Part shown: piece by piece, positions 24,021-36,500 of the stretch
Layout of the letters: every line of letters starts with the position of its first letter
How positions within the stretch are numbered: the first letter of the stretch is position 1
NCBI RefSeq assembly: GCF_037038585.1
Contig: NC_092524.1
Coordinates: 40,868,001-40,932,000 of the forward strand
Origin: Patagioenas fasciata
Taxonomy: Eukaryota; Chordata; Aves; Columbiformes; Columbidae
Direction: 5' to 3'
Length of the DNA: 64,000 bases
Translations under genes and position numbers: made by a program
Notes under the pieces: generated by a model
Told to the model about the DNA's origin: nothing
The model's database searches: none
Seen by the model: the letters and a program-made list of their open reading frames with translations, nothing else

Positions 24021-24530
24021 GTGAGTTGAGGCACCCCAGTGTATTGGGGAGTGGTACCGAGAAGCTGTCTCCCGTGCACCGCAGAAAATGGCACCGGTGC
24101 ACGGGGAAGCGTGCACTCACGCACGCACAGCACACGTCGGCGTTAACTTCCGACAGAACAGCCGGTGTGTTGTCTGTCCGGCTCAAACCTGCCCAGGGAT
24201 GCCCCGTAGGTCCCGCGGGGGGCGGGTGAAGCTCCACACGCTCTGAGCTGCAGACAGTGGCACCCACCCACGCGTGTCTCCGGAACTGAGGGGAACCTGT
24301 GCTGCCAGACCCCCGGCGGCTGTACGCCCCGCGCAGACCCGTGCCAGAAGCCGCCCTGCTCGGACACGCGTGTCCGCGGGGCAAGGCGGGGGCCGGGTAG
24401 AGGGGCAAGCCGGCGCGACAGCGCTGCGCGTCCCGCGGGCTGGGGGCGCTCTTGCCTCGCTGGAGAACCGCCTGCCCCGTTCCGCGGGAACCCGCCACTA
24501 CGGGCCCCGCCGTCTTCTTAACAGTCGGTG
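24021..24530. promoter_or_regulatory. Satellite CpG island
   Basis: A CpG-dense, GC-rich block 6.5-7 kb past the FOXG1 stop, with its core at 24200-24500 (many CGCG, CCCGCGG and GGCGGG motifs). Open frames up to 229 codons on the minus strand are attributed to composition. It may be a promoter for a downstream non-coding RNA or part of a Polycomb domain. Confidence 0.6.
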
Positions 24531-25299
24531 TTAATTCGAGGTCTTTTTCACGTCCCGGCACTCACCTGCCAGGTGGTAAAACTAGGTTTTGCAGACGACA
24601 GGCATTTGTATTCCCTCCCCTTCAGGAAGGAGGAAGAATTTGAAGTGTTCTTCTCCGTACTGACTTAGGTTTGCGGCTTGGTAGTCATCAAGAGACAGAT
24701 GCTGCTGCAGGACAATGCGTTTAAAGTCCTCTTCCTGCGAACTGGTCCAGAACGCTCCGATCCAAGAACGGTATCACAAAAGCCACCTCCCGCTCCATTG
24801 GGTCAAAATAAACCAGCGAAAATTGGAAAAACATAAACAAATGAAATAAAACAAGCCACCAAAATAAACAAATAACCAAAGCAACTACTAATAGCTTCCC
24901 CCTTCCCCCCCACCCCCTTATCCTCAAGACTGTAACAGAATACAGTATCAGACTAGCAAATCAGACTTAAAGCGAGCAGATTTACTGTTCTAAAGCGGGG
25001 AAATGAATGTGAACAGTCTGCAAAGTCCGTTTCAAAGCTTTACCTCTAGGGAGTCCTCCAAGTGTATTTGGGGTTATCCGTGATTTGAGAGGAAAGACTA
25101 AACGAGAGTGAATCTGAGAAAAGCCTGTCACTGACACCCTACCATAAGGTGAGTAATGCATCCCTGTAAAGTTAGCTGCAAAGAACTGCTTAACCTAAGA
25201 CCGAGAGGTGAAAGCTCTCATTGCCCGGAGCCGCCTGACCAAGAAGCGTGAATTTCGAGCTAGAAAGGCGGCACGAACCCCGGGATTTCTCCCTCTCTC
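24531..25299. other. Intergenic DNA, no gene seen
   Basis: Unique sequence with a C-run cluster at 24898-24917 (C5, C7 and C5 runs), which could form a G-quadruplex on the minus strand. Nothing else is recognised. Confidence 0.45.
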
Positions 25300-25344
25300 T
25301 TTTATTTTATTTTATTTTATTTTATTTTATTTTATTTTTTTTTT
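25300..25344 (+). repeat. (TTTTA)n microsatellite
   Basis: About seven TTTTA units followed by a T run. Confidence 0.95.
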
Positions 25345-26549
25345 CCAGCGGTGGCAAATCCGGAGAGGTTTATAACTGATTTCACAGGGGCATCTCTTAC
25401 ATGGGGACAGGAACACGTGAAAAGAGCCCTTCCCCTTTGGGGCACTCCCTGCCCGCGTCTGCGGGAGCTGGCGGCGAGCACCGCTCTTCCGTGACGGGGG
25501 CGGAGGGATGGGGTCTGCAGCGGCCGGTCTAGGGGGAAACCTCACCTAGCTCCCCATTAGCTTGAAGGCCCTCCAAGTTAAATTTTCGCCCTGCGCTGTT
25601 CATTAGTAGAAGGAAAAGAGGTCGGAGGTCGGCCCTCCACCCTCCTTTGCCTGCTCTCCACTCAGAAATGGTCTGATCGCAAGTATTTTAGGTCGGATAG
25701 TCTGTCAAATTAATAATATCCTAGAGGAGACAGGTATCTGCTAAATAAATCTGGCTGAAGTCTGGTTATAGAGTAAAAAAAAGGAATTCTTTCTCAGTCT
25801 GGGAAGATAAGTAAAAAAACCGAGTTGCGTTCTCATAAAGAGTAAGCAGCACCTCCTTGTGAAGCACTCCATGTCCCAAAAGGCTGTAATACTTTTGAGA
25901 ATTAAATACGATAGTATTCACCGGTTACCAGATTGCTCTTATGAAGCAATAATCTCGGTGATGTTATACTAGAACTTGCGTTTTCCCCGTTTTATGCTCC
26001 GTGCACACCCCAACACACTCGCATCCCTACACCAGTATATTTTCAAATAAGGATGACGGCTCCAACAAGATTTTCCACTAGAACGAAACAAAGCTGAGAG
26101 AGATTATTAGAACGGTCTATGGAGGGATATAGTTAAGCACACCACATAATCACTTATATATTCCAAGGCTCATATACATACCATGGCTCATAGGTAACTT
26201 AAAAATACGCTAGTGATTAGTAAATCTTCTTTTAGGTTCCTGAACTGCACTCCTAATAGCGAATGCATCTGGAGGAGAGAATCGCAGTGATGCAGAATGG
26301 CAAGGGTATTTTTATTAGGGTATAGTACACGCACTCATATGGGGCTGTGAGAAAACAGACGATAGTTATGCAAATAAAAACCGCATTGTTGTTTTATCTA
26401 GAACTTTTCTCACTATATCGATATCTCTATATTTCTACATGTACGCGTGTATATGCACGTGTGTATGTGTTCATATATATACATTTGCCTGCTCTTTTCT
26501 GAATGTGAACGTGTTCACTAGCATTCATCAGAAAAGGCAGCACTTCAAG
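25345..26549. other. Intergenic DNA, CpG-retaining, no gene seen
   Basis: AT-richer unique sequence that still keeps frequent CpGs, such as several in ATATCGATATC and GTACGCGTG near 26417-26450. No gene or transposon is recognised. Confidence 0.45.
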
Positions 26550-27010
26550 TTCCTTTTCTTGTTTGCTTATTTATTCTGTTTGAGAGCAAAGTTGTTCGTT
26601 TTCTGGGAAGTGTAACTTGCTTTTAGTTATGCCATCAATATAATTTGCATTTAGGCGGAAAGGTAGGATTTATTAGCTCTATTTTTATTATTAAATCAGT
26701 GAAGGTAAAAGTACTAATAATTAAATACAGATCTCTGATTGCACGTTGGAACAGTAAAATCGATTGTCTGTTCATCAATAAGACAAGTGTTGAGTAGCTT
26801 ACTATTGATTACTATGTTTATTTATGCAGAAGTTTAGGTATTTGCTTACATATTTCGTGTTCTTTGTCTGCTAATTATTATACTAGATTGGTTTGAAAGA
26901 AAGAACTTAGACTGGGAAAGACATTTGACAGATCCATTCTTAGCTAACCTGATAGTGGATTATTGCAATCCAATAAGTTTAACTAATTACTGATACGTGC
27001 CTGCCTTTCG
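26550..27010. promoter_or_regulatory. Candidate conserved non-coding element (homeodomain/MEIS-type motifs)
   Basis: A dense, non-repetitive AT-rich block with TAAT/ATTA cores throughout (ACTAATAATTAAATAC near 26713, GCTAATTATTATAC near 26870, AACTAATTACTGAT near 26979). It also has a MEIS-type TTTGACAG near 26926 and GATTATTGCAATCC near 26958, which resembles a C/EBP or octamer-like site. It lies about 9.5 kb past FOXG1. The enhancer role is inferred. Confidence 0.35.
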
Positions 27011-27599
27011 AGCAATAAAGAAAACGTTTTAGATTAAAATCCCTTGCTGCATTCGGGGTCGGTTCATTTAAATAAGGAGGCATTCTGTTCAGATATTTTC
27101 CAAATGAAAAATAATTTTCTGGATGCGCAGAGGCTTAACAGGAGCCGACGTATTTTTCACCTAGGGGTCTTGGCTTCCTTTGTAAGTGGAAAACACCTTA
27201 CCAGCAGTAGAGTGGTCTCTGATGTTTCCTATAGTTGGGAATTAAGTCTCGGAGTTAATTTGAATACAGAAATCAGGAATCGATATATTAAAAGAAAAAA
27301 AAAGTAGAATGACCGGCTTTCATCCTGCTCCAAAGCAGGCGCTGTTTTAAATTGCTTTTTGGCTTAGTGATTTAGTCAGTTCAAAAGGAATCACCCCGGC
27401 CTCTCTGCTAAATGGTTTTCAGCCATCCTCTCCCAGGACCGCAGAAGGCGGTTTTTTAACACACTTTCCCCTCCACGTTTATTTATTTATTTTAAATTTA
27501 CTTTATTCCACACACCCCACCCCACCCCCCGACACTGGCATTTTCTTCTGCGACCGTTTCGGAGAGGGTTCTGCTTTATCCATATTTTTCCTTCTCTGC
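27011..27599. other. Intergenic DNA, no gene seen
   Basis: Unique sequence, with a TTTA/C-rich low-complexity patch at about 27477-27532. Nothing is recognised as a gene. Confidence 0.45.
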
Positions 27600-27790
27600 T
27601 TCGCCCGTGCTGACACAGGCACCTCGGCGGCGGGGAGCGAGCTCAGGACGGGAGGGTGGCGCGGGGCGGTGTGAGAGCCAGGTGCGGGGAGGGCAGGCCT
27701 CCTCCTCCCACGGCCCACGCCGGCCCACGCCGGCCATTCTGCCCTCGCTGCCCGCGTCGCGGCAGTCCGAGCTACAGGTTGGGAAGCGGG
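27600..27790. promoter_or_regulatory. Short satellite CpG island
   Basis: A CpG- and GC-rich block of about 190 bp, including a 10-bp direct duplication CGGCCCACGC at 27711-27730. It is too short to be strong by standard island criteria but stands out from its flanks. Confidence 0.45.
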
Positions 27791-30700
27791 AATAAAACCT
27801 CTGTGTCAAACGCTTCTTCGAGACGACGAGAGCTCTTCTTTCTTCCTTGTCCTTTGCTTTCGGCAAGTTTTGTCGGTTTGTGTGTGTGTAGAATTTTTTT
27901 TCGTCTTTTACCTCCAGCAACTGCTGCTTTACAACCTGTAGAGATAAGACGGTCTCGCATCAGATGATCACAGAGATAAGTAATCTCTCCTCTCGGCCCG
28001 TGGTATAGCTGACCGTATGCGCTTGAATCTTAGACCGCTAAGTCTTTCCTGTGAATGAACGAGAAAACACTCGACAGGTCGTGAATAATCGTTTTAATGA
28101 GTGTGTAAAAGCGTGCGACGGGGTGCACGGAGCTGTCGGGTTAAACAAACAACTTGTACCCTGACGAAATCCGATTGTTAAAGTGCAAAGTGGTGTCAGT
28201 CCAATTTCCATCCCAGTTCTAAAAACCACAGATCTAAGTCGCAGGAGTCCAATTTTCCCCATTAAGAAAAATAACAATATTTTCTGAACGTAAGTGCTAT
28301 CGTCCCTAATGTTAACCTTTTACCAAAAAAAGACCAGTTACATATCTCAAAGGTACTGAAGTTATTTCTTTTCTTTTCTTTTTTTGTTTGTTTTATTATT
28401 ATTAAAAAAACCCCACATTAGCTAAAAAAGTATGTGTTTGACATTTTCCTAGATATCAAATCAATGCGGTAATATTTTTTGTGTGTGTGTCGTCGTCCCC
28501 CCGTATGTTTTGTTTTCTTTTTTTTTTTTTTTTTTTCCGCAGATCACTGGAGGCAAACATCGAATTAATTGGATCTCAATGACTGAGGTTGGTAACTTCA
28601 TATTGAACTAAGGTTATATCTCATAGTGTCCAAGTGTTCACAAGACATTTCAGGCGTTTCTAGATAAGGTAAATTCAGAGAAAATATAGGATAAAATTAA
28701 AAGGGGGTTACGATATTGTCTATTGCAAATCCAGGTTATCTTATTCCCTCGAAGAAAGGTAACACTGTATTTATCCAAAGACTATAAATTCCGGAGAAAA
28801 ATTTTGGAAGAAACATGCCATCAGAATAGCCAGGTCTGTTTCCTTTACAACTAGAAGGCCTTGCATTATTTTGAAAACGCAAACCCTGTTCCTTTAAGCC
28901 AACGGATTTTTAGGGTTAGTTGATCATTTAATGACTCATAATAGCGAATTTTATTGTTCCTAAAGACTTCCAGACCGATTACAGGTTTGGTTCTCCCTGT
29001 GAAAATTAATTTTCAGAGGTATCCTCCCTTTCTTTGAAAGTACTGGTTTGAGTAAAGTGAATCAAGAAAACCCCAGCTGGAAACCAATGCTTTTTAAAAT
29101 TTCTCCACAGGCCGGTTCCCTTTGACACTCGGATTTTAAAAAATAATATGACAATGGAAAATAAACGGCATGCCAATGTGTATTGCTAGGCTATAGATAT
29201 AACGGGAACTCAATGCAGTTTCCAGTGATACGAATGGGAAATTTACTTTTGATACTGGTAAAAGTCGAATCTGGCCATTCATGAACGGGATAGGAGTATC
29301 CACATGGCTTGGGTCTCAAGCTGATTTCCAGAGTTTGTAGCCTTTGGAGTTAAAATATTGAGGTTGGTTTTTTTTGTTGTGTTTTTTTTTTTTTTTTTTT
29401 TCCCACCAAGATGCTTTAGGAACGATGTAGGCATTCGGAATGAATCTTGTTTAGTTTCGCGTCCCTCAGCACGGCAGAACAGCTTATCCGTACCGTCCTC
29501 TGAAGTCGGTGTTAGAAAGGAGAGAGAAAGGAAAAGAGAGGGAGAGAGGGGACAAGGAAAAAAGATAACTCAGCCCCACTGGATTTGGTAGTGGATTTGT
29601 AACTAATGAGCCACACGATCATATAGCAGTATTTAACAAGCATCTGACGAATGTTCTGACCATTTTCAAACATGGCTTTGTTCAGACTGTATGACTTGAA
29701 ATATGTCGTTGCCCGGACCAGTCTGAACACTGAAGACTGCCAAACCCGAAATGCTGCCTATTCGCACTGTGTTAGGGAGCTTTTCCTTAACTCCCTGTGG
29801 GAGAAAAATGGATGTAGGCTCAGCATCACGGAGGAAAGCAAGAGGAGAATGAAAGACAAAGCACAAGGACATGTGCCTCCCAAGCACAACAGGACAGAAG
29901 GCTGCATCCTGAGAGCTAGGAAATATTTCTCATCCCAATGAAAGACTAATGCCCTCCTCCTGCAATTGCAATTCCTTTTGCAACGAAAACATGTGTAAAA
30001 TGGACATGGTGGATAGCAAAGACCTATCAGTTTCCTGCTGTAGTTCTGCTCATAAATAAACTTATAAATGTTTAAAACACTCTATCTGTCACATTCACAA
30101 GATAGGTACTGTAAATTCCTGTTGCAAATACACAAACAGAGATCCAAGAGGTTGCCTCTGTTTTTGTATCTCTCTCTCACAAGAAATGCACTATCAAAAC
30201 ATTAATTATATCTGAAAGGGAGCAGATTATTTGTTTGAGAAAGAATTACATTCTTGAATTTATATTCCACGCAGATCTCTCCTCCTGTCTGCTGAGAAGG
30301 TTGAACTGTAAATCTGTCTCAAATGATGTACCCCTAAAATGTAGGTAGGTGTGTCACATTAGAGTAGTAGAGAGATTGGAGATAATCTGTAGGTGCTTTT
30401 AGACACCTCTGTGGGATGGGTCGTTAGGGAATGTCGAAATCACCATGAAATTGCAAATCTAACATGTGAAGAACATACACTCTTATTCTTTGACAATGGT
30501 AATACAAACACACATAGACACGCAGAGTTGAACCTAGTTAGTTACTAAACACTGTGACTCATGGGAGTTTGGGCCTGCAGTTCTTGTGTGTGCTTTTTTC
30601 TTTAAGATATCATTATTTTTATTTTTATTCTTTTTTTTTAATGCTGTATGTACATCTTGCGGTAGCTGGTAGTTGAAAAGTGATGAACTGTGTGAGTCAC

Positions 30701-33049
30701 TATTTAAAGACTGTACTTTATTTCCTGCTCTTTAAAAGACTAATAAAAGGGTTAAACAGATGCCCTCGTATCTTTACTCTTCTTCTGAGAAAAATGGCGA
30801 TCTGCTGGGGCTTTATTAGGAGCTCCTGAAAAACTGTCCTTGGTGCCTCCTTTTTCCACTCTCTGCTAAGCCACTCAGTATTTCCTAACCACCTTCAGAC
30901 GGTGTCAATTATTTCAGCAGCGTCGTTCTCCAGCATTTACTGGAGATTGCAAGTATTTTGGCAGCGACTGATGTGACCAGCCTGCTCAGAAAGATGTCTG
31001 GGGCTATCGTTTTATGGTCGGGGAAATTCGTCACTAGATTGGTACCTTTTGCGTGGGACCCGGGGAAACTGGTCCTGCAGAGATGGGCCTTTTTCTCTAT
31101 TCCTGTGTTTCCTGAGCTCTGAGAAAACCAAGCCATGAGGCCTGAAGGGCGTTCGCAGGGAGCACGGGGAGGGGGTGAATGGGAGGGCGGGCTCTCCTGC
31201 CTGCGGCTGTGCCTGGGATGTGCTCTCTCCCTGATGAGGTATCTGTGGAGGAAGAAGGTGACGTGACGAGAAACGCCTGACAGCCAAAGTGGGGAACTGT
31301 CCAGGAGAAGGATTCGTGATGAATGAGGTCTGCCTGGTCATGATGCAAAAGCAGAACAGGACAGTGTGCTGGCACCAAATACGTTTTTTTGTTCGCTAGA
31401 ATCAAAAAGAAGAATTGAGGAGGGGAAGGAGGGGAAGAAAGCAATGGGGGTTGGGAGGGAGAGATCGAAGAAGTTAGTGGTTGTCTGGAGTGTAAACACG
31501 AGTCCATCATCTCCTCAGGAGAAGGGGAGGCTGCGTTTGTCAAACGCGCTAGAGAGGCAGAGGCGCCACCGGACCGCTCTGAGATGTCGCTGCGAAATCT
31601 GGATCCAAAACGAATCTAAGGACAGTACTTTACAAAGTAGTCAGTCCCAAAAGCTCTCAGACAGATGTCCGAGGTTAAGCCAGGCTCTTCGATAATTGCT
31701 GAACAATCGTAGGGAACAAGATCTGCCCCGGGGCAGGGGATCGGATGGTGGGGAAGAAGTGGGAGAAAAGGGATGACATAACCCCAAATCCACTAAAATT
31801 GCAAACATTAATTGATTCCTTGTGTAACGTCGTGCAGATTTTAGGCTTCTTCCTCGGACGTGGTGGGGAATGCCGGAGTGGCCGAACCTGTAACTTCTTG
31901 CATTGTTTTTGATCGTGCACCGTCTTGCCCTAATGCCAATAAACGCTTTAAACGCGACTTACTAGCGGTCAGCAAACTCTCCAGCCTTTCAGGCCCGGAC
32001 TAAACGAGCTCTGTCCCGGCTCGGGGCTGTGAGGTCGCTCCCTGCCTTCGGGTGCACTTCGTGCTCTGGGAGAATGTGGATGTATGTCCGGGAGGCTGTT
32101 TGCACCGACCGTTGGCTTTTCTTTCTTTGGAAGGGCCAATCTTGGTTTGCAAGGGGTCGCAGAGGCAAGGGTTCGCCTCGTTTCAGCGGGGTCAGATTTC
32201 AGGAATCTTGAGTTCAGCGGCCGGAGACACCCTGCCAGAAATTTGTCCGACGTGGTGGCTGCCTGTAAGGAGAAGCAGCTCTCCCAGGGACGAATTCCCT
32301 ATTGTGAAGCACAGCCCATATCGCTCACCCTTCCAGAAAATGTCAGCAGATGGATGCAATTAAACCTCTGCGGTTCTCCGTGGCCGGACACCGATACAGG
32401 GTGTGAGGGGGTTGGCCATTATGCAGTGCCTGTGGTCTAGTGTTCGCCCTCTGCAGCTGCAAAAGGGAGAAGAAATGAAACGTGGATTCTCCCAGCTTTC
32501 CCGTCCCCCAGCAAGGTGAGCACGGCAGGACCCCAAAAGTTCAGGAGAGAAAAGGCCAGAAAAACAGAAAAAGGAGGAAAGCTCCACACGCGTCTTGGGA
32601 GCATTCACATGTCTATGTTATATTATTAATAATAATAAAATCCCAGCAAAACAACGGCTCTCTTATAAAGGAAATCTGAGGAGCACAGTGAGCTAAGCTC
32701 TGTTTCCAAGGCAAGGCAGGATTAGTTCACTGCACATAATAACCAGTGTGTAGGAATTGCAAATGAACATCACTAGCGGTGCTGGAGTTAGCCTTCTTAA
32801 ATTAATATCGAGCTGGATACACTGTACAACGTGCATATAACAAACATCTCTTAGCTTTCAAGGGGAACTAAAATTTCAATTAATACATTCTTTTTCCCAT
32901 GGTTTAATCTTGGAAACTTCTTTCCCGTTGTAGCCAGTCAGCAATTCAGGGATTTGGGATAACGCCCTCACGACCTGTTTTGCGGGTTAGAAAAACAACG
33001 TTAAACGACAACAAGCAACAACAACAACAACAAAACCCCAAACCAAACC
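27791..33049. other. CpG-retaining intergenic DNA, no gene seen
   Basis: About 5.3 kb of unique sequence with frequent CpGs and no recognised gene or transposon. T runs occur at 28518-28536 and 29382-29401. The part at about 28540-29340 is complex and AT-rich with TAAT-type motifs (GAATTAATTGG near 28563) and may include conserved elements. GC-richer patches occur at about 31130-31580 and 31940-32460. A (CAA)n and A/C-rich stretch lies at about 33008-33050. Confidence 0.4.
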
Positions 33050-33300
33050 CGACACCCGCACAGGTACGGGGCAAGCCTGGTCCCAGGCCACAGACGCTGC
33101 GCAGCCGAGCGGCGGGCACGGCTGCCTGGGGCGGCCACGCCACGGGGAGTTCCGGGCCGCTCCGCGCCGTCAGGGCGGTCGGGAACCCCGACGCTCGCCC
33201 TCACCGGGGTTTGCCCTCCACGGGCAGTGCCTCCTCCCGCTTCAGGCAGCGGGGGCTGCGGCCACATTCTCCCCCTGTGCTTATTGCAAACGCAGGCCCG
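33050..33300. promoter_or_regulatory. Satellite CpG island at the domain edge
   Basis: The last CpG-dense, GC-rich block in the window, with many CCGG, GCCGC and CGCC motifs, about 15.5 kb past the FOXG1 stop. CpG density falls away after it. It may mark the distal edge of the FOXG1 unmethylated domain. Confidence 0.5.
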
Positions 33301-33543
33301 TAAGCCTCGGTTGAAGCAACATTTTTCTCCTGTCATCAGACATGCAAAGGGGAAAGTAATACACTTGATCTTCCGCTGCGAAGAGGGGAGAGAGAATACT
33401 GTGAGCGCCAGGGCTCTTTCAAACACTTCAGGAATTAATGGGGGAGGGGAAGGGGCTAGATGCATTAAAGATAGTAAAATAAAAACATGATATGAAGATA
33501 TATTTACTGTCAGCTCAGAGCCAAAACATGTATGCTCCCACGC

Positions 33544-33567
33544 TTTTTTTTTTTTTTTTTTTTTTTT
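33544..33567 (+). repeat. Poly(T) tract, 24 nt
   Basis: An uninterrupted T run just past the last CpG island. Confidence 0.9.
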
Positions 33568-36500
33568 AGCAAATCGGAACTTAAGTGATGCATTTTAATT
33601 ATTTTAGGAAAATAAGCAAGAAGGCTCTTTTTCAGAGTCTAAATAAATAGCAGAGTGTTCTGTGCTGATGATGGCTCTGGCTTGTGACGGCCTCGTCTAT
33701 GCAGCCACTACTGTGAGCTCTGAAAACCTGGGAAGAATAGGGTGTTACTGGCAATTTCTGAAAGGAACTATCCATTATTTGTGGGGCTTTCTGAAACAGA
33801 ACATGCAAAGAATTTTCTGGCAGTCTGAGAGGTGAAAAGGGAGCCAATATTTTCCTAAAGTTTCAGCTCAGAATGATGAGTGCCTGAATCTCCCTATTGT
33901 TTTAAGCCTGAGGTGAGGAACGTTTTCTTTCTTATTTTTCAAATAGTTATTTCAACTCCTTGAAAGGAGTGGAGAAAAAAGATATGTGTTTCCCTGACAC
34001 AGAAGGAGCGGGATGCCTTACAGTCTCTCAGATCAACTTTTTAAATTTCTCCCCCTTCCCCCCCCCCCCGCCTAATCTAATCCCTGACAACTTTCTTCCT
34101 TCCTGCCTACAATGTGTCCCTAATCTTCAACAGTTTGCAGAGACCTTACTGAAGGAGAATGATACTCAGAAGAGCCACTTTTTCTTCTAGGGAGAGGGGA
34201 AGTGGGAAATACTCCCTTCACCTAAAAGTAGAACCTATTTGAGTGCAGTCAGGAAAAAAAGAAAAAAAACCCAAAAAACAACGAAGGCAAGTGAGAACAC
34301 AGCAAAAGAGAGTCCCTTTAAGTTCACATTTAAAGAAAATCATGGACCAGTGTATAACAATTGTAGAGCACACTTAACCACACATGCTGGAAATTCTATA
34401 CAGAAAATATTACTCGTAATCTTGCTGTATAAAAAGCTCAAATCAGTGATGGGTTTCAGTTCTCTGCAGAAACACCTGAAACATTTAAGGCCAGCAGGGC
34501 TTAGTAGACAGTTTTCATTCCAAATAGGATGTCTCTCCACATCTTTACCAAAGATTTTCTTAATGTTTCTGCTCCCACTTTCCTCTACACTGACTTCCAT
34601 TTTCGATAGGGTAATTCTGTCACTAAAACACTGCAGTCAGTTTCTGCCAGCTTAAAATGAGCTCAGTTAAAAGGGCAGAGTACCTATGCATAAACTCCTT
34701 TCTCTTTGTGGTGTGTTTTTACAACATCTTCAAGACTCGTCAACAAAAGGCCCAGAGTTGTCGCTTTGGAGGCTGTGCCATCATTTTGAGGAGTGCATAA
34801 ACTGCAAAAAAGTGGAGAGCTAGGAAAAGTCACATGTTTTTTGTTCCTGATTCAAGCAGAACAGCAGCATCAGTAACAACAGCAACATTAAAACATGTCA
34901 AGAAAAGAGAGAGAATGAAGAGAAAAGAAATCCTTAGAGAAGTGAAGGCAAGTAAGAAGTATTTTACAGTGCAGGGTGGTACTACTGATTTTCAACCTAT
35001 ATAATTCCTACCCCCGAAATGGAGCAGACCATAGCTTGTAATACCCAGACAGGTGACAGCAGAAAGTAGTTCTGGTCTATGGGTGTCTGAGCACTCTGTT
35101 TTGCAGCACATGAAGGCACATCTATCAGTGTCTCTAAGAGTTTTCTGTCACATCCACGTCCCTACAAGCAAAGCAGAAAAGTGCTTGCTGCCTTGTTTTC
35201 ATCTAGATAATAAAGGTGCTCTGGCTTTCCCTGTATATCTCTACCATGACTTCTTTTGTAACTATGAAATACAGTGTCATTGGTTTACAGGTAGAAACTT
35301 AGGCATCAGGACTTCCGTAAGGAGGTATGCAAGTGGGTGTGTGTGTGAAGTATGTATGAGAAGGAGGTGGCCCAGCTGCCTTAACCTCTCCAAAGCAACT
35401 CTTCACCTTCTCCTCCTGCAACACAATATAGCTCCTGACACTTTCATTGTCTTTCCTGCTCCTCCACAGTCCACTGAATCTTTGCCTCTTTGCCTCATGG
35501 TTCTGGATTATCACTGGGAGAAACAGATCAACACTAAAACCCCATAAAAATTAGATATGAGTGTTCTTGAAATATTCTTGATTGATGGGTTGATGGAATG
35601 CAGTGGAAAAGGTTCTTTAAGTAAGCTGCTGGACGCCCCATGAATGTAATCATTTGATGTCTGATTTGCAAAACTCTAGAGGATAATGTAATCTGAGGAA
35701 TATCTTTTCATTAACAGGGAATGAACCGCATCTTTAATCTGCACATTTTTAGAATTTACACTTTCACATAAGCCAAATTAGCATCTTATCTTGGGATGCT
35801 AATTTTTTTTTTTTTTTGAGATTTTTTGGGACACCATATTTAGCTGAAACTGAAAAAGAAGCAGCAATGAACAATGTTGAAAACGCTGAACAATATTGAC
35901 TTGTAGAGGGTTATCATTACACTTCAGAAATAACTGCCAAGAAATCAAGTTCTTCAGTCTTATTTTAGGGCCATTGATTAGAAATGACTTTGAAGTTTTC
36001 TTCTGGTACCTAGAATAGGAGCCTGCATTCACATCTATTGAAAAGTCTGCTTGATGTTTGGAGGAGCTACAAATTTCGTGCTTTATTAATTAATTAGTGA
36101 TGGACTCATAGGATCTGTATAAACTTCTGAAGTCGTGAGGCAAATGACCTGTTCCATCACTTTTTAAGATCTTGATCTACTATTACAATAACACAAAAGC
36201 AGTGCTCCCCTTGCCTATATCTAGCTTCATGAAAACAGCCTTCAAGTCGGATGTATGTATTTGTTTTTTGTGTGTATTAGGGACAGGAACTCTTTGCCAA
36301 TTGTATTACTTCTTTTGTTTATTTGTTCACTGATAGCAATAAGTCTTTTGGGGTAGTTTCTGCAAGACACTTGAAGTCAACACCTTGTGGGGATTTTGAA
36401 ATGTTCTCTGGATAGGTTAGATGCCTAGTGGGAACTGTTTTTATGCACTGATTAAGAAGTACACATGAATAGCTTGGCCAATGATTTAGAGACTGCTTTC